DNA of 64,000 nt, taken from Gemmiger sp. An50 (GTDB taxonomy: Bacteria; Bacillota; Clostridia; Oscillospirales; Ruminococcaceae). Each line of letters begins with the position of its first letter. Within the stretch, counting starts at the first letter, position 1. The notes under the pieces were generated by a model that had not been told where the DNA came from, ran no database searches, and worked only from the letters and a program-made list of their open reading frames with translations. Both the position numbers and the translations under genes were made by a program. Of the stretch, positions 49,116 through 58,428 are shown in pieces. The stretch spans positions 1 to 64,000 of the forward strand of contig NZ_NFID01000022.1 of the NCBI RefSeq assembly GCF_002161595.1. Reading direction: 5' to 3'.

Positions 49116-50141
49116 TTATTCCCCGGCCAGCACGCCCCGGTACAGCACATCCGAGGACACATAGCTGACCTCCTGGGCCAGGCCCGGATGCTCCAGCAGG
49201 AACAAAATCTTGCTGGCCAGACGGGCGCCCAGGGTCTTGGGGCGCACCTCCACGGTGGTGATGCGCTCGGCCACGTTCAGGTACTCGGCGTTGTTGTCGA
49301 AGCCCGTCAGCGCCGGAACACGGCCCGCTTCGGTGCCGTGCTCCTCGTAGTAGCGCTGGATAAAATGAGCGATGTAGTCGCTCACGCATACAAATCCGTC
49401 CGGCTGGACCGGCAGCTGCTCCAGAAACCGGCTGAGCTCCTCGTAATGGGTGCGAAGCCCCAGGGCGCCGGTCATGGAAAGGGCCGGGTCGGGAGTCATC
49501 CCACGCTCAGCAAAGGCATCCAGAAAACCGCGGTAGCGGTCGGTGTTGGTCTGGGCGTAGTTTACGTCGCCCAAAAATCCAAGACGGGTGTATCCTCTGT
49601 CCAGCAGGCGGCTGGTGATGCGGCGGATGGGCTCGCGCCCTTCGATGAGCAACAGATCTCCGTCCAGCTGGTCAAAGGTCATGGTGGGGATGGTGTCCAG
49701 ATAAACCTTGGGCAGCGGAAGATCCGCCAGCATCTGGAAGATCGGCGGCGAATACACGTTGAGCACGATGATCCCCTCCACCGAGCCGTCGGTGAGGCTG
49801 GAGGGCAGAGTATACCCCTCTTTATACCCAGTGGGCAAATAGGTATACATTAAATTAACATCTTTTCGCGACAGGTCCTTTGCGATCTGATGGATGATCT
49901 GCATCCAGAACAGCGAGGACTCCGGCCGGCACACCGCCACCGCCACCGTGCGGCCGTGGCTGGGCTCCTGCACCGCCGCCGGGGCCGCCGCAGGCTGCCA
50001 ATAGCCCATTTCCCGTGCTTTTTCCTGAATCTGCTGGCGCAGCGCATCCGATACGCCGGGCCGGTTGTTCAGTGCCTTCCACACCGAAACGCGGGAAGTC
50101 GATAATGCGTCCGCAATGTCCTGCATGGTTGGTTTACACAT
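49116..50141 (-). CDS. LacI-family regulator of the glycan locus
   Basis: The 341-residue protein has an N-terminal LacI HTH (TMQDIADALSTSRVSVWKALNNRPGVSDALR, residues 5-35) and a sugar-binding domain (GIIVLNVYSPPIFQMLADLPLPKVYLDT, FLGDVNYAQTNTDRYRGFLDA, PALTGFDNN). It is divergent from the ABC importer and glycosidase operon and probably binds the TTAAC-rich palindromes at 50397-50426. The start at 50141 follows GGGAG. Confidence 0.85.
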   Translation of the reverse strand: MCKPTMQDIADALSTSRVSVWKALNNRPGVSDALRQQIQEKAREMGYWQPAAAPAAVQEPSHGRTVAVAVCRPESSLFWMQIIHQIAKDLSRKDVNLMYTYLPTGYKEGYTLPSSLTDGSVEGIIVLNVYSPPIFQMLADLPLPKVYLDTIPTMTFDQLDGDLLLIEGREPIRRITSRLLDRGYTRLGFLGDVNYAQTNTDRYRGFLDAFAERGMTPDPALSMTGALGLRTHYEELSRFLEQLPVQPDGFVCVSDYIAHFIQRYYEEHGTEAGRVPALTGFDNNAEYLNVAERITTVEVRPKTLGARLASKILFLLEHPGLAQEVSYVSSDVLYRGVLAGE

Positions 50142-50340
50142 GATGGTACACTCCCGTCTTGAACTCATTCAGTTTTGCTTTTCTAATTATACCTTATCTA
50201 AATTTAAAAGACAATACATTTGTTAACACTTATTAACTTTATTCTTTCTTCTGCTCAAAAACTTCATTTAAATTTTATTAATTATTCACAAAAATGACGC
50301 AACGCCAACAAAAAGTCTTGAAACTTGTGCAGTTTGCCGG

Positions 50341-50426
50341 TTGACAAGCCTCCTGGGACAGGTTAATATTAAGCTAACAAATGAAAACACGCCTGATTAA
50401 CATGTTAACTAACGTTAATCGTTAAC
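50341..50426 (+). promoter_or_regulatory. Promoter and operators of the ABC-glycosidase operon
   Basis: TTGACA (50341-50346) and TAATAT (50364-50369) are 17 bases apart. Downstream are TTAACATGTTAA (50397-50408), a perfect palindrome, TAACGTTA (50410-50417), a second one, and GTTAAC at 50421-50426. The cluster lies where a LacI regulator would block elongation. The rest of 50142-50340 is AT-rich with no gene. Confidence 0.7.
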
Positions 50427-50469
50427 AATGTTTTTTGCGCGTGTTCGGTTAACTGAAAGGAGTGCCCAC

Positions 50470-51444
50470 ATGAAAAAGGAGAAGACCGCTGCCTCCGCCC
50501 AGGTGCGCCCCAAACGCGCGCGCTGGACCCGTGACGACACGGAACTCACCCTGCTCGGCCTGCCTGCAACCATCTGGTTCGCCGTGTTCTGCTACCTGCC
50601 GATGTTCGGTCTGATCATTTCCTTCAAGGACTTCCGACTGGCCCCCGGCAAAGGCTTTTTGGCAAGCCTGTTCCAGAGCGACTGGTGCGGGTTCCAGAAC
50701 TTCAATTTCTTCCTGAGCAGCAACACCTTCGGCATGCTGCTGCGCAACACTCTGTTGTACAACCTGGTATTTATCGTCATCAACCTGGTGATTCCGGTCA
50801 CCCTGGCGATCATCATCAACCAGCTGTACTCCAAGTTTGCCTCGAAGTGCTACCAGACCATGATGTTCTTCCCCTACTTCATGTCCTGGGTTGTGGTCAG
50901 CTACTTCGTATACGCTTTCCTGAATCCCGACAAGGGCCTGGCCAACAACATCATCACCGCTCTGGGCGGCGAGAAGGTCATGTGGTACTCGGCCCCCGCC
51001 TACTGGCCCTTCATCCTGGCCTTCATGTCCACCTGGAAGTCCCTGGGCTACAACATGGTGGTTTACCTGGCCAGCATCACCGGCATCGACGGCACCCTGT
51101 ATGAGGCCGCCCTGCTGGACGGCGCCACCAAGTGGCAGCAGGCCAAGTACATCACCATCCCCTCCATCAAGCCCATGATCATCATCATGTTCATTCTGAA
51201 CATCGGTAAGATCTTCTATTCCGACTTCGGTCTGTTCTACCAGGTCACCCAGGGCGTGCCCAACTCCCTGTACAACGTGGCCAGCACCTTCGACACCTTC
51301 ATCTTCCAGAACCTGCGCACCAACGGCATGAGCATCGGCCAGATCGCGGCCGCCGGCCTGTTCCAGGCGGTATGCTGCTGCGCAACCATCCTGCTGGCCA
51401 ACTTCATCGTTTCCAAGCTGGATTCTGACAGCGCCATCATCTAA
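50470..51444 (+). CDS. ABC transporter permease, LplB/YtcP-type
   Basis: The 324-residue membrane protein has six helices and the ABC permease EAA loop (YEAALLDGATKWQQAKYITIPSI over residues 212-234, conserved EAA---G). The N-terminus (TLLGLPATIWFAVFCYLPMFGLIISFKDF) is typical of LplB-like permeases in complex-saccharide importers. It starts at 50470 after AAAGGAG and pairs with the permease at 51462. Confidence 0.85.
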   Translation: MKKEKTAASAQVRPKRARWTRDDTELTLLGLPATIWFAVFCYLPMFGLIISFKDFRLAPGKGFLASLFQSDWCGFQNFNFFLSSNTFGMLLRNTLLYNLVFIVINLVIPVTLAIIINQLYSKFASKCYQTMMFFPYFMSWVVVSYFVYAFLNPDKGLANNIITALGGEKVMWYSAPAYWPFILAFMSTWKSLGYNMVVYLASITGIDGTLYEAALLDGATKWQQAKYITIPSIKPMIIIMFILNIGKIFYSDFGLFYQVTQGVPNSLYNVASTFDTFIFQNLRTNGMSIGQIAAAGLFQAVCCCATILLANFIVSKLDSDSAII

Positions 51445-51461
51445 GAGAAAGGAGGAGCATC

Positions 51462-52427
51462 ATGACCGTTTCTGAAAAGCGCAAGCTCCGCAAGGAGCAA
51501 AAAGCCATCGAATTAGCGGAAGCCCGGGCAACCGCTAAGCTGGACCGGATCAAACCGGCCACCAACGCTACGTTCAACGCCCTGTTTGCCCTGCTTTCCT
51601 TCGTGTGCCTGTTCCCTGTTTTCTACGTCATCATGATCTCGGTCAGCTCGGAGGAATCCATCCGGACCCACGGCTACGCCCTGTGGCCTGAGACCTTCTC
51701 CTCCGCCGCTTACCAGTTTTTGTGGAACGAGCGAGGCACCATTTCCCACGCGCTGCTGATCTCCGTTATCGTTACCGTGGTAGGTACCGTCATCGGCGTT
51801 CTGCTGACCACCAGCATGGGCTACGTGCTCTCCCGCCCCCAGTACCGCCTGCGCGGCTTCTTCAACTGGGTGGTATTCATCCCCATGATCTTCAACGGCG
51901 GTATGGTTGCCAACTACGTGGTTGTGGCCAACATGCTGCACCTGAACGACACCATCTGGTGCTTGATCCTGCCGCTGGCGGTCTCAAGCTTCAACGTGAT
52001 CATCTGTAAGACCTTCTTCCGAACCACCATTCCGGATTCCATCATCGAATCCGCCAAGATCGACGGCGCTACCCAGCTGACCATCTTCAGCCGCATCGTG
52101 GTTCCCATCTCCAAGCCGGTATTCGCCACCATCGGTCTGTTTTTGACCTTCGGCTACTGGAACGACTGGTTCCAGTCCAGCTTGTACATTTCCAAGAACA
52201 ACCTGGTCAGCCTGCAGGCTCTTCTGAACAACATGATGAAGAACCTGGACTACATCGCCAACAACCCCTCTGCCGGCCTGAGCCTGCAGCAGTACCGCAA
52301 CTCCATGCCTTCCGAATCCGTTCGTATGGCCATTGCGGTTATCATCGTTATCCCCATCGCCTGCGCCTATCCGTTCTTCCAGAAATACTTCATTTCCGGT
52401 CTGACCATCGGCGCCGTTAAGGGCTAA
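51462..52427 (+). CDS. Carbohydrate ABC transporter permease, LplC/YtcP-type
   Basis: The 321-residue permease begins with a charged cytosolic segment and has six helices with the loop ESAKIDGATQLTIFSRIVVPISKP (residues about 195-218), the EAA motif of CUT1 importers. It forms a heterodimer with the upstream permease. No ATPase gene is in the operon; a shared MsmX-like ATPase encoded elsewhere is expected. It lies 17 bases after the first permease gene. Confidence 0.85.
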   Translation: MTVSEKRKLRKEQKAIELAEARATAKLDRIKPATNATFNALFALLSFVCLFPVFYVIMISVSSEESIRTHGYALWPETFSSAAYQFLWNERGTISHALLISVIVTVVGTVIGVLLTTSMGYVLSRPQYRLRGFFNWVVFIPMIFNGGMVANYVVVANMLHLNDTIWCLILPLAVSSFNVIICKTFFRTTIPDSIIESAKIDGATQLTIFSRIVVPISKPVFATIGLFLTFGYWNDWFQSSLYISKNNLVSLQALLNNMMKNLDYIANNPSAGLSLQQYRNSMPSESVRMAIAVIIVIPIACAYPFFQKYFISGLTIGAVKG

Positions 52428-52493
52428 GGGACCCACTTTCATTTCGGTTTTCCAATTTCGGAATTACAAAATAACAGAAAAAGGAGAAACAAT

Positions 52494-54083
52494 ATGAAAA
52501 AGCTCAACAAAGCACTTGCTCTGGGCATGGCCGGCGCCATGGCACTGAGCATGGCCGCTTGCGGCGGCAACAGCACCTCCGGTACTGCCAGCACCGCAGG
52601 CACCACCTCCGGCGCTGCTGACGGCGAAGTGGTCAACCTGACCTGGGTTACCGTTGGTAACGGCCAGCCCACCAACTACGACGCCTGGCTGGAGCAGATC
52701 AACCCCTACCTGGAAGAGAAGATCGGCGTCAACCTGGACGTTCAGGTCGTTTCCTGGGGCGACTGGGACAACCGCCGCAACGTTATCGTGAACACCGGTG
52801 GTGAGTACGACATCCTGTTCACCAACATGAACACCTACGTGAACGACGTGCACATCGGCGCTTTCGCCGACATCAGCGAGCTGGTGAAGACCTCCAGCCC
52901 CGAGCTGTACGCTTCCATCCCCGAGGATTACTGGGAGGCTTGTGAGATCGACGGCAAGCTGTACGGCGTTCCCACCTACAAGGACTCCTCCATCTCCGAG
53001 TACCTGGTTTGGGACAAGGAGCTGGCCGAAGGCACTGGCTTCACCATCCCCGAGGCTATGCCCATGTCTGACCTGGGCACCCTGACCGACACCCTGACCG
53101 CCATGAAGGACACCAAGGGTGAGGCTTCCTTCCCCATGAACAAGAACGGCGCCACCTGGGTTGCCTTCGAGTACGACAACATGGGCACCGGTCTGCTGCC
53201 CATCGGCGTTCGCTACAACGACGAGACCGCTACCGTTGTTCCCGTTCTGGAGCAGCCCGATATCCAGGCTTCTCTGAACACCTTCCACGAGTGGTACAAG
53301 GCTGGCATCATCAACTCTGACGCTGCCACCAAGCCCGAAGAGAACGCTTACAAGCCCTGCAGCGTAGCTCAGGGTTGGTCCGGCGCCGCCATCACCAGCT
53401 GGGGTCCCCAGATGGGTGTTGACGCTCAGGCCACCAAGCTGGGCCCCACGGTTATCTCCAACGACACCGTTCGCGGCTCCATCAACTGCATCTCTGCCAA
53501 CTGCGCTCACCCCGACAAGGCTCTGGAGCTGCTGCAGCTGGTAAACACCGACTCCTACGTACGTGACCTGCTGTACTACGGCGTACAGGGCGACAACTGG
53601 GATTACACCGACGACACCAAGCAGTGGGTTCACAAGAACAACGCTGACTGGACCATGGCCGGTTACACCCAGGGCAGCTTCTTCGCTGTAACTCCCAGCG
53701 ACGAGTTCGATTTCAACCAGTACGACGAGGTTAAGGAGCTGAACGAGAACGCCGAGGCTTCCGTGCTGCTGGGCTTCACTCTGGACACCTCCGCCTTCAA
53801 GGATCAGCTGGCCAACTGCGTTGCCATCTACGAGCGCTACAAGGGCGAGATGCTGTCCGGCACCCGTCCCACCGATGAGATCGTTCCCGAGATCATGGAC
53901 GAGATGCGCAAGGCCGGCTTCGACGAGATCGTTGCTCAGTGCCAGGAGCAGGTAGACGCCTTCATGGCCACCAAGGGCACCACCACCTCTGAGAGCGCTC
54001 CCGCCGAGAACACCTCCGCTGCCGAAAGCACCGCTGCCGAGAGCACTTCCGCTCAGAGCACCTCTGCCAGCAGCGCAGCCTAA
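52494..54083 (+). CDS. Extracellular solute-binding lipoprotein
   Basis: The 529-residue protein has a signal peptide with lipobox AAC (LNKALALGMAGAMALSMAAC, Cys23), so it is anchored outside the cell membrane. The mature part is a family 1 sugar-binding protein (NLTWVTVGNGQPTNYDAWLEQINPYLEEKIG, GDWDNRRNVIVNTGGEYDILFTNM). The C-terminus ends in a low-complexity tail of about 35 residues rich in Ala, Ser and Glu (APAENTSAAESTAAE...). It captures oligosaccharides for the two permeases. It is 66 bases after the second permease, with its own AAAGGAG site. Confidence 0.9.
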   Translation: MKKLNKALALGMAGAMALSMAACGGNSTSGTASTAGTTSGAADGEVVNLTWVTVGNGQPTNYDAWLEQINPYLEEKIGVNLDVQVVSWGDWDNRRNVIVNTGGEYDILFTNMNTYVNDVHIGAFADISELVKTSSPELYASIPEDYWEACEIDGKLYGVPTYKDSSISEYLVWDKELAEGTGFTIPEAMPMSDLGTLTDTLTAMKDTKGEASFPMNKNGATWVAFEYDNMGTGLLPIGVRYNDETATVVPVLEQPDIQASLNTFHEWYKAGIINSDAATKPEENAYKPCSVAQGWSGAAITSWGPQMGVDAQATKLGPTVISNDTVRGSINCISANCAHPDKALELLQLVNTDSYVRDLLYYGVQGDNWDYTDDTKQWVHKNNADWTMAGYTQGSFFAVTPSDEFDFNQYDEVKELNENAEASVLLGFTLDTSAFKDQLANCVAIYERYKGEMLSGTRPTDEIVPEIMDEMRKAGFDEIVAQCQEQVDAFMATKGTTTSESAPAENTSAAESTAAESTSAQSTSASSAA

Positions 54084-54296
54084 TTCCACCGGAATCTTTA
54101 CCGCAATTCAATCCACCACATAAGGCCGCCGCACCGCGCGGGCAGGAGAAAACACAGAAAGCGGCATTCCGTTTCATCGCCGCCTTTGATCGAACAAATT
54201 ATTGTCAAGATCAACGTTTTCACCGGCCCGGCCGTGCGGCGGCCCTTTTTGATAAAAACCACAGGGAAATTTTTACATGAAGTGAGGACTCTCTCC

Positions 54297-56693
54297 ATGA
54301 AGCAGCACGCCATCCGCACGGTGTATGCCGTGCACCATTCCCACACCGATATCGGTTACACCGACCTGCAGGAGCACGTGATCGAACTGCAGGTGGATTA
54401 CATCCGCACCGCCCTGCGCATGATGCAGGACGAAGCCAACCGGGACTTCCGCTGGAACTGCGAGACTCTGTATTGTGTGGAGGAGTTCTTCAAATCCGCC
54501 ACCGAAGAGGAACGCAAGCAGTTCCTGGAGCTGGTTGCCGACGGCCGTATGGGCCTTTCCGCCAACTATCTGAACTTTACCGACCTGCTGGACTGCGGCA
54601 TCTACTCCCGCCGCCTGGCCCAGTGGCGCGAGCGCTTTGCAAAAGCCGGTGTGACCATGAACACCGCCATGTGCGCCGACATCAACGGCATCTCCATGGG
54701 CCAGCGTGACGCCATGCTGGACAACGGTGTGGAATTCCTCTACACCAACATTCACTGCCACCACGGCATGTACCCGCTGTACCAGAACCAGAACGCCTAC
54801 TTCTGGGAGAACGCCGAAGGCAAGCGGCTGCTGGTCTGGAACGGCGAGCACTACAACCTGGGCAACGTGCTGGGCCTGCGTCCCAACCACACCCCCAACT
54901 TCATGACCATGGACCGCCTGGGCACCGGCCCCCGTCCCGAGGACGATGTGGAGGCCCTGGCCCAGAACCTGGACGCCTACCTGACCGAGTGCGAGGAGAA
55001 CGAATACCCCTACGACTTCATCCTGGCCTCCGTGTCCGGCGTGTTCAGCGACAACGCGCCCCCCGAACCCCTGATCCTCCAGACCATTCAGGGCTACAAC
55101 GAAAAATACGGCGACACCGTGCAGGTAAAGATGGTCAGCCTGCAGGAGCTGTACGCCGCCATTGCCCCCAAGCTGCAGAACGTGCCTGTGCTGCGGGGCG
55201 ATCTGAACGACTGGTGGGCCAACGGCGTGGGCTCCACCCCCTATGCGGTGAAGCACTACCTGGGCGCCCGCCGCAGCTACGACCTGGCCCGCCGTCTGGA
55301 CCCCGATCTGGACACCAAGGCTCCCGAGCTGGTTCGCCAGGCCGAGGACAACCTGCTGCTCTACGCCGAGCACACCTGGGGCCATTCCGCCAGCATCACC
55401 AATCCCTATGTATCCATGGTGCTGGATCTGGACAGCCGCAAGAACGGCTACGCCAGCCAGGCCCATGAGGCCGCTGCCCGCCTGCTGGGCCGCATCGCCC
55501 GCGAGCAGGGCGACATCCTGCGCTACTACGCCACCAGCGGCACCATCCGGGTGCAGAACCCCACCGGCCAGGCCGGTGTGATGCCGGTGGAATTCTATGT
55601 GGAGACCCTGCCCGCCGGCCTGCCGGAGGCTGTGGTCCGCACCGAGGACGGCCGCGAGCTGCCCTGCCAGGTCAGCCCCCATCCCCGCGGACGTCTGATC
55701 TCCTTCACCGATACCTTTGCACCCCACGAGGTGAAGCGGTATACTTATGACAAGGCCCCCGCTGTGGAGCAGAAGCTGAACACCCGCCGCTGCTATGTGG
55801 GCGCCGAGCGCATCCGGGACATCGTGAACGATTTCGACCCGGTCACCTACCGCCTGCCCTACAGCTTCGAGAACCGCTGGTTCCGTCTGGAATACAAGGT
55901 GAGTCAGGGCCTGTGCAGCCTGTTCGACAAGCGTGCCGACCGTGAGCTGATGCCCAAAAACGGCCTGCCCTTCTTCACCCCGGTATACGAGTGCACCCCC
56001 GTTCGCCCCGGCCAGACCGACGTTTACGAGGAACGCCGCCTGCTGGGCCGCAACATCCGCGGCAAGCACGCCAAGCAGTACCCCGCTGTGCTGGAGGAAG
56101 TGATCTGCGAGGAGCGCGGTCCCGTGTTCACCATCCTGCGCCTGCGCGGCAGCATGAACGGCAGCGTGCACTGCGACGTGGTGCTCAAGCTGTACGAGGA
56201 TATGCCCCGCATCGACCTGAGCCTGGAGCTGGGCAAGACCCTTTCCACCGACGTGGAGAGCGTATACCTGCCCCTGTCCCTGAACGTTCCCGACAGCCAG
56301 CTGTGGCTGCGCAAGGGCGGCCGTGAGGCCATGCGCCCCGGCGTGGACCAGCTGCCCGGCACCAACATGGAATACAGCATGAGCGACGACGGCCTGGCTT
56401 TCGTGGGCGAAAACGGCGGCGTTCTGCTGGCAGCCTTCGACACCCCGCTGTATTACTTCGGCGAGCTGGCTCACCACCCCATCCGTCTGTGTGAGCGCCT
56501 GCCCGAAGACAACCGCCGCCCGGTATACAGCTGGCTGATGAACAACACCTGGGAGACCAACTTCAAGCTGGATCTCTCCGGCTTCACCGAGTACCGCTAT
56601 ACCCTGTGGCTCACCGACGAAACCGACCCCGAACGTGCCCTGGACGCTCTGCATGAGCAGATGTTCGCTCCCATCGTGCGCATCGTGGGATAA
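54297..56693 (+). CDS. Glycoside hydrolase family 38-like alpha-mannosidase
   Basis: The 798-residue protein has an N-terminal catalytic domain with VHHSHTDIGYTDLQEHV (His/Asp ligands, near residue 12) and MCADINGISMGQRDAML (likely nucleophile Asp), and a C-terminal beta-sandwich. It is a divergent GH38 member that would cleave alpha-mannosides in the cytosol, since no signal peptide is seen. The start at 54297 follows AGTGAGGA; the open frame continues upstream without homology. It follows the binding-protein gene by 213 bases, a stretch without another gene. A second, classical GH38 enzyme is at 58429-61530. Confidence 0.8.
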   Translation: MKQHAIRTVYAVHHSHTDIGYTDLQEHVIELQVDYIRTALRMMQDEANRDFRWNCETLYCVEEFFKSATEEERKQFLELVADGRMGLSANYLNFTDLLDCGIYSRRLAQWRERFAKAGVTMNTAMCADINGISMGQRDAMLDNGVEFLYTNIHCHHGMYPLYQNQNAYFWENAEGKRLLVWNGEHYNLGNVLGLRPNHTPNFMTMDRLGTGPRPEDDVEALAQNLDAYLTECEENEYPYDFILASVSGVFSDNAPPEPLILQTIQGYNEKYGDTVQVKMVSLQELYAAIAPKLQNVPVLRGDLNDWWANGVGSTPYAVKHYLGARRSYDLARRLDPDLDTKAPELVRQAEDNLLLYAEHTWGHSASITNPYVSMVLDLDSRKNGYASQAHEAAARLLGRIAREQGDILRYYATSGTIRVQNPTGQAGVMPVEFYVETLPAGLPEAVVRTEDGRELPCQVSPHPRGRLISFTDTFAPHEVKRYTYDKAPAVEQKLNTRRCYVGAERIRDIVNDFDPVTYRLPYSFENRWFRLEYKVSQGLCSLFDKRADRELMPKNGLPFFTPVYECTPVRPGQTDVYEERRLLGRNIRGKHAKQYPAVLEEVICEERGPVFTILRLRGSMNGSVHCDVVLKLYEDMPRIDLSLELGKTLSTDVESVYLPLSLNVPDSQLWLRKGGREAMRPGVDQLPGTNMEYSMSDDGLAFVGENGGVLLAAFDTPLYYFGELAHHPIRLCERLPEDNRRPVYSWLMNNTWETNFKLDLSGFTEYRYTLWLTDETDPERALDALHEQMFAPIVRIVG

Positions 56694-56724
56694 CCCTTGA
56701 CCCCATATTCAGGAGGAAATCATA

Positions 56725-57741
56725 ATGGCTAAGATCATTGGCAATGCATTGCCCAACATCCCCTGGCAGGACCCCCCTGCCGAAACCCGCCTGCCCCTGT
56801 GGCGCTATGATGCCAACCCCATCATCGGCCGCGACGGCAACAAGCGCTCCAACAGCGTGTTCAACAGCGCCGTAGTTCCCTTCGGCGACGGCTTTGCCGG
56901 TGTGTTCCGCTGCGACAGCATGTCCATCAGCATGGACATCTTCGCCGGCTTCAGCAAGGACGGCATCCACTGGACCATCGACGACGAGCCCATCCATCTG
57001 GTGGGCGAGGACCCGGAGATCACCAAGCGGGAATACCGCTATGACCCCCGCGTCTGCTACATGGACGGCAAGTACTACGTGACCTGGTGCAACGGCTACC
57101 ATGGCCCCACCATCGGCGTGGCCTGGACCGAGGACTTCAAGACCTTCCACCAGCTGGAGAACGCCTTCCTGCCCTACAACCGCAACGGCGTGCTGTTCCC
57201 CCGCAAGATCCAGGGCCGCTACATGATGATGAGCCGTCCCAGCGACACCGGCCACACCCCCTTCGGCGACATCTTCGTCAGCCAGAGTGAGGATATGGTC
57301 TACTGGGGCCGCCACCGCTACATGATGGGCGCTGTGAAGGGCGACGAGTCCGCCTGGCAGAGCCTGAAGATCGGCCCCGGCCCCATCCCCATCGAGACCG
57401 ACGAGGGCTGGCTGCTGATCTACCACGGCGTGATCAACACCTGCAACGGCTACGTCTACCGCATGGGCGCTGCTCTGCTGGATCTGGACGAGCCCTGGAA
57501 GGTCAAGGCCCGCGGCAAGGATTACATCCTGGCCCCCCATATGCCCTATGAGTGCATGGGCGACGTACCCAACGTCACCTTCCCCTGCGCCGCCCTGGCT
57601 GACGCAGAGACCGGCCGTATCGCCGTTTACTACGGCTGCGCCGACACCGTGACCGGCCTGGCCTTCACCACCGTGGACCGCCTGCTGGACTACATCAAGT
57701 CCAATTCCTTCGACTGCACCTCCGGCGAGGAGATGGTCTGA
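56725..57741 (+). CDS. GH130 mannoside phosphorylase
   Basis: The 338-residue protein has the five-bladed propeller pattern of GH130: [89 protein letters not shown] and [19 protein letters not shown]. Members phosphorolyse beta-mannosides, for example Man-beta-1,4-GlcNAc from N-glycan cores, giving mannose-1-P. In this setting of GH38 and GH20 enzymes that substrate is likely, but mannobiose is possible. It is cytosolic. Confidence 0.85.
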   Translation: MAKIIGNALPNIPWQDPPAETRLPLWRYDANPIIGRDGNKRSNSVFNSAVVPFGDGFAGVFRCDSMSISMDIFAGFSKDGIHWTIDDEPIHLVGEDPEITKREYRYDPRVCYMDGKYYVTWCNGYHGPTIGVAWTEDFKTFHQLENAFLPYNRNGVLFPRKIQGRYMMMSRPSDTGHTPFGDIFVSQSEDMVYWGRHRYMMGAVKGDESAWQSLKIGPGPIPIETDEGWLLIYHGVINTCNGYVYRMGAALLDLDEPWKVKARGKDYILAPHMPYECMGDVPNVTFPCAALADAETGRIAVYYGCADTVTGLAFTTVDRLLDYIKSNSFDCTSGEEMV

Positions 57742-58383
57742 TTGTCGCAGGATAACATCCTGCTCATCACCACAGACCAACAGCGGTTCGACACCATCCA
57801 GGCCCTGGGAAATTCCAGCATCTACACGCCGCACCTAAACTACCTGTATACACAGGGCACCGCTTATACCCGTTGTTATGCCGATTGTCCCATCTGTGTG
57901 CCTTCCCGCACCACCCTGATGACCGGCCTGCGCGGGTATGAGAGCGGTGTGGTCACCAACGCGACCCATGCTCAGGTCATGGGGCAGGCCACGGCCCGGC
58001 GGGCCACCCTGCCCGCCCTGCTCACCGACGCCGGGTACCAGACCCGCGCCATGGGCAAGATGCATTTCGACCCCGTGCGCGCCTGCTACGGCTTCGAGAG
58101 CATGACGCTCCCCATCGACTGTCTGCGGAGCTGCAAAAAACAGGGCCTGCGTCCCAAGACCAACGGCGCCATGGAGCAGCACGATCTGGCCGCCCTGCCT
58201 GCCTATCAGGAGAAGCGCCGCGAGCTGTTCCAGAAATTACTGGAGCACACTTCCAAAACCCGTCCGCAAGCCCTGGAAAACGGATACTTCCGCACATCGT
58301 CCGCACCTTCCCGGCCGGGCGATGTGGGGTTCCTCTGGCTGGGCTTCCATTATCACGATTTCAATTACGACGTATTTCATTAA
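57742..58383 (+). pseudogene. Truncated sulfatase
   Basis: The frame starts with a TTG directly after the GH130 stop codon and encodes NILLITTDQQRFDTIQALGN, then TRCYADCPICVPSRTTLMTGLRG, the sulfatase signature with CxPSR for formylglycine, and MGKMHFDP. After about residue 165 homology fades and the protein ends at 213 residues, whereas complete sulfatases have 450-500. The C-terminal metal and substrate ligands are missing, so activity is unlikely. No sulfatase-maturating enzyme is visible here. The following gap to 58429 contains a GC-rich hairpin (GCCCGC/GCGGGC). Confidence 0.75.
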
Positions 58384-58428
58384 CCCGAGCCCGCCTGCGC
58401 GGGCTTCCAAGCGCAAAAGGAAAAAACT

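Noticed and set aside
54273..56654. 793-codon minus-strand frame opposite the first GH38 gene
   Set aside because: Same antisense effect, with no recognisable domain and no ribosome site.
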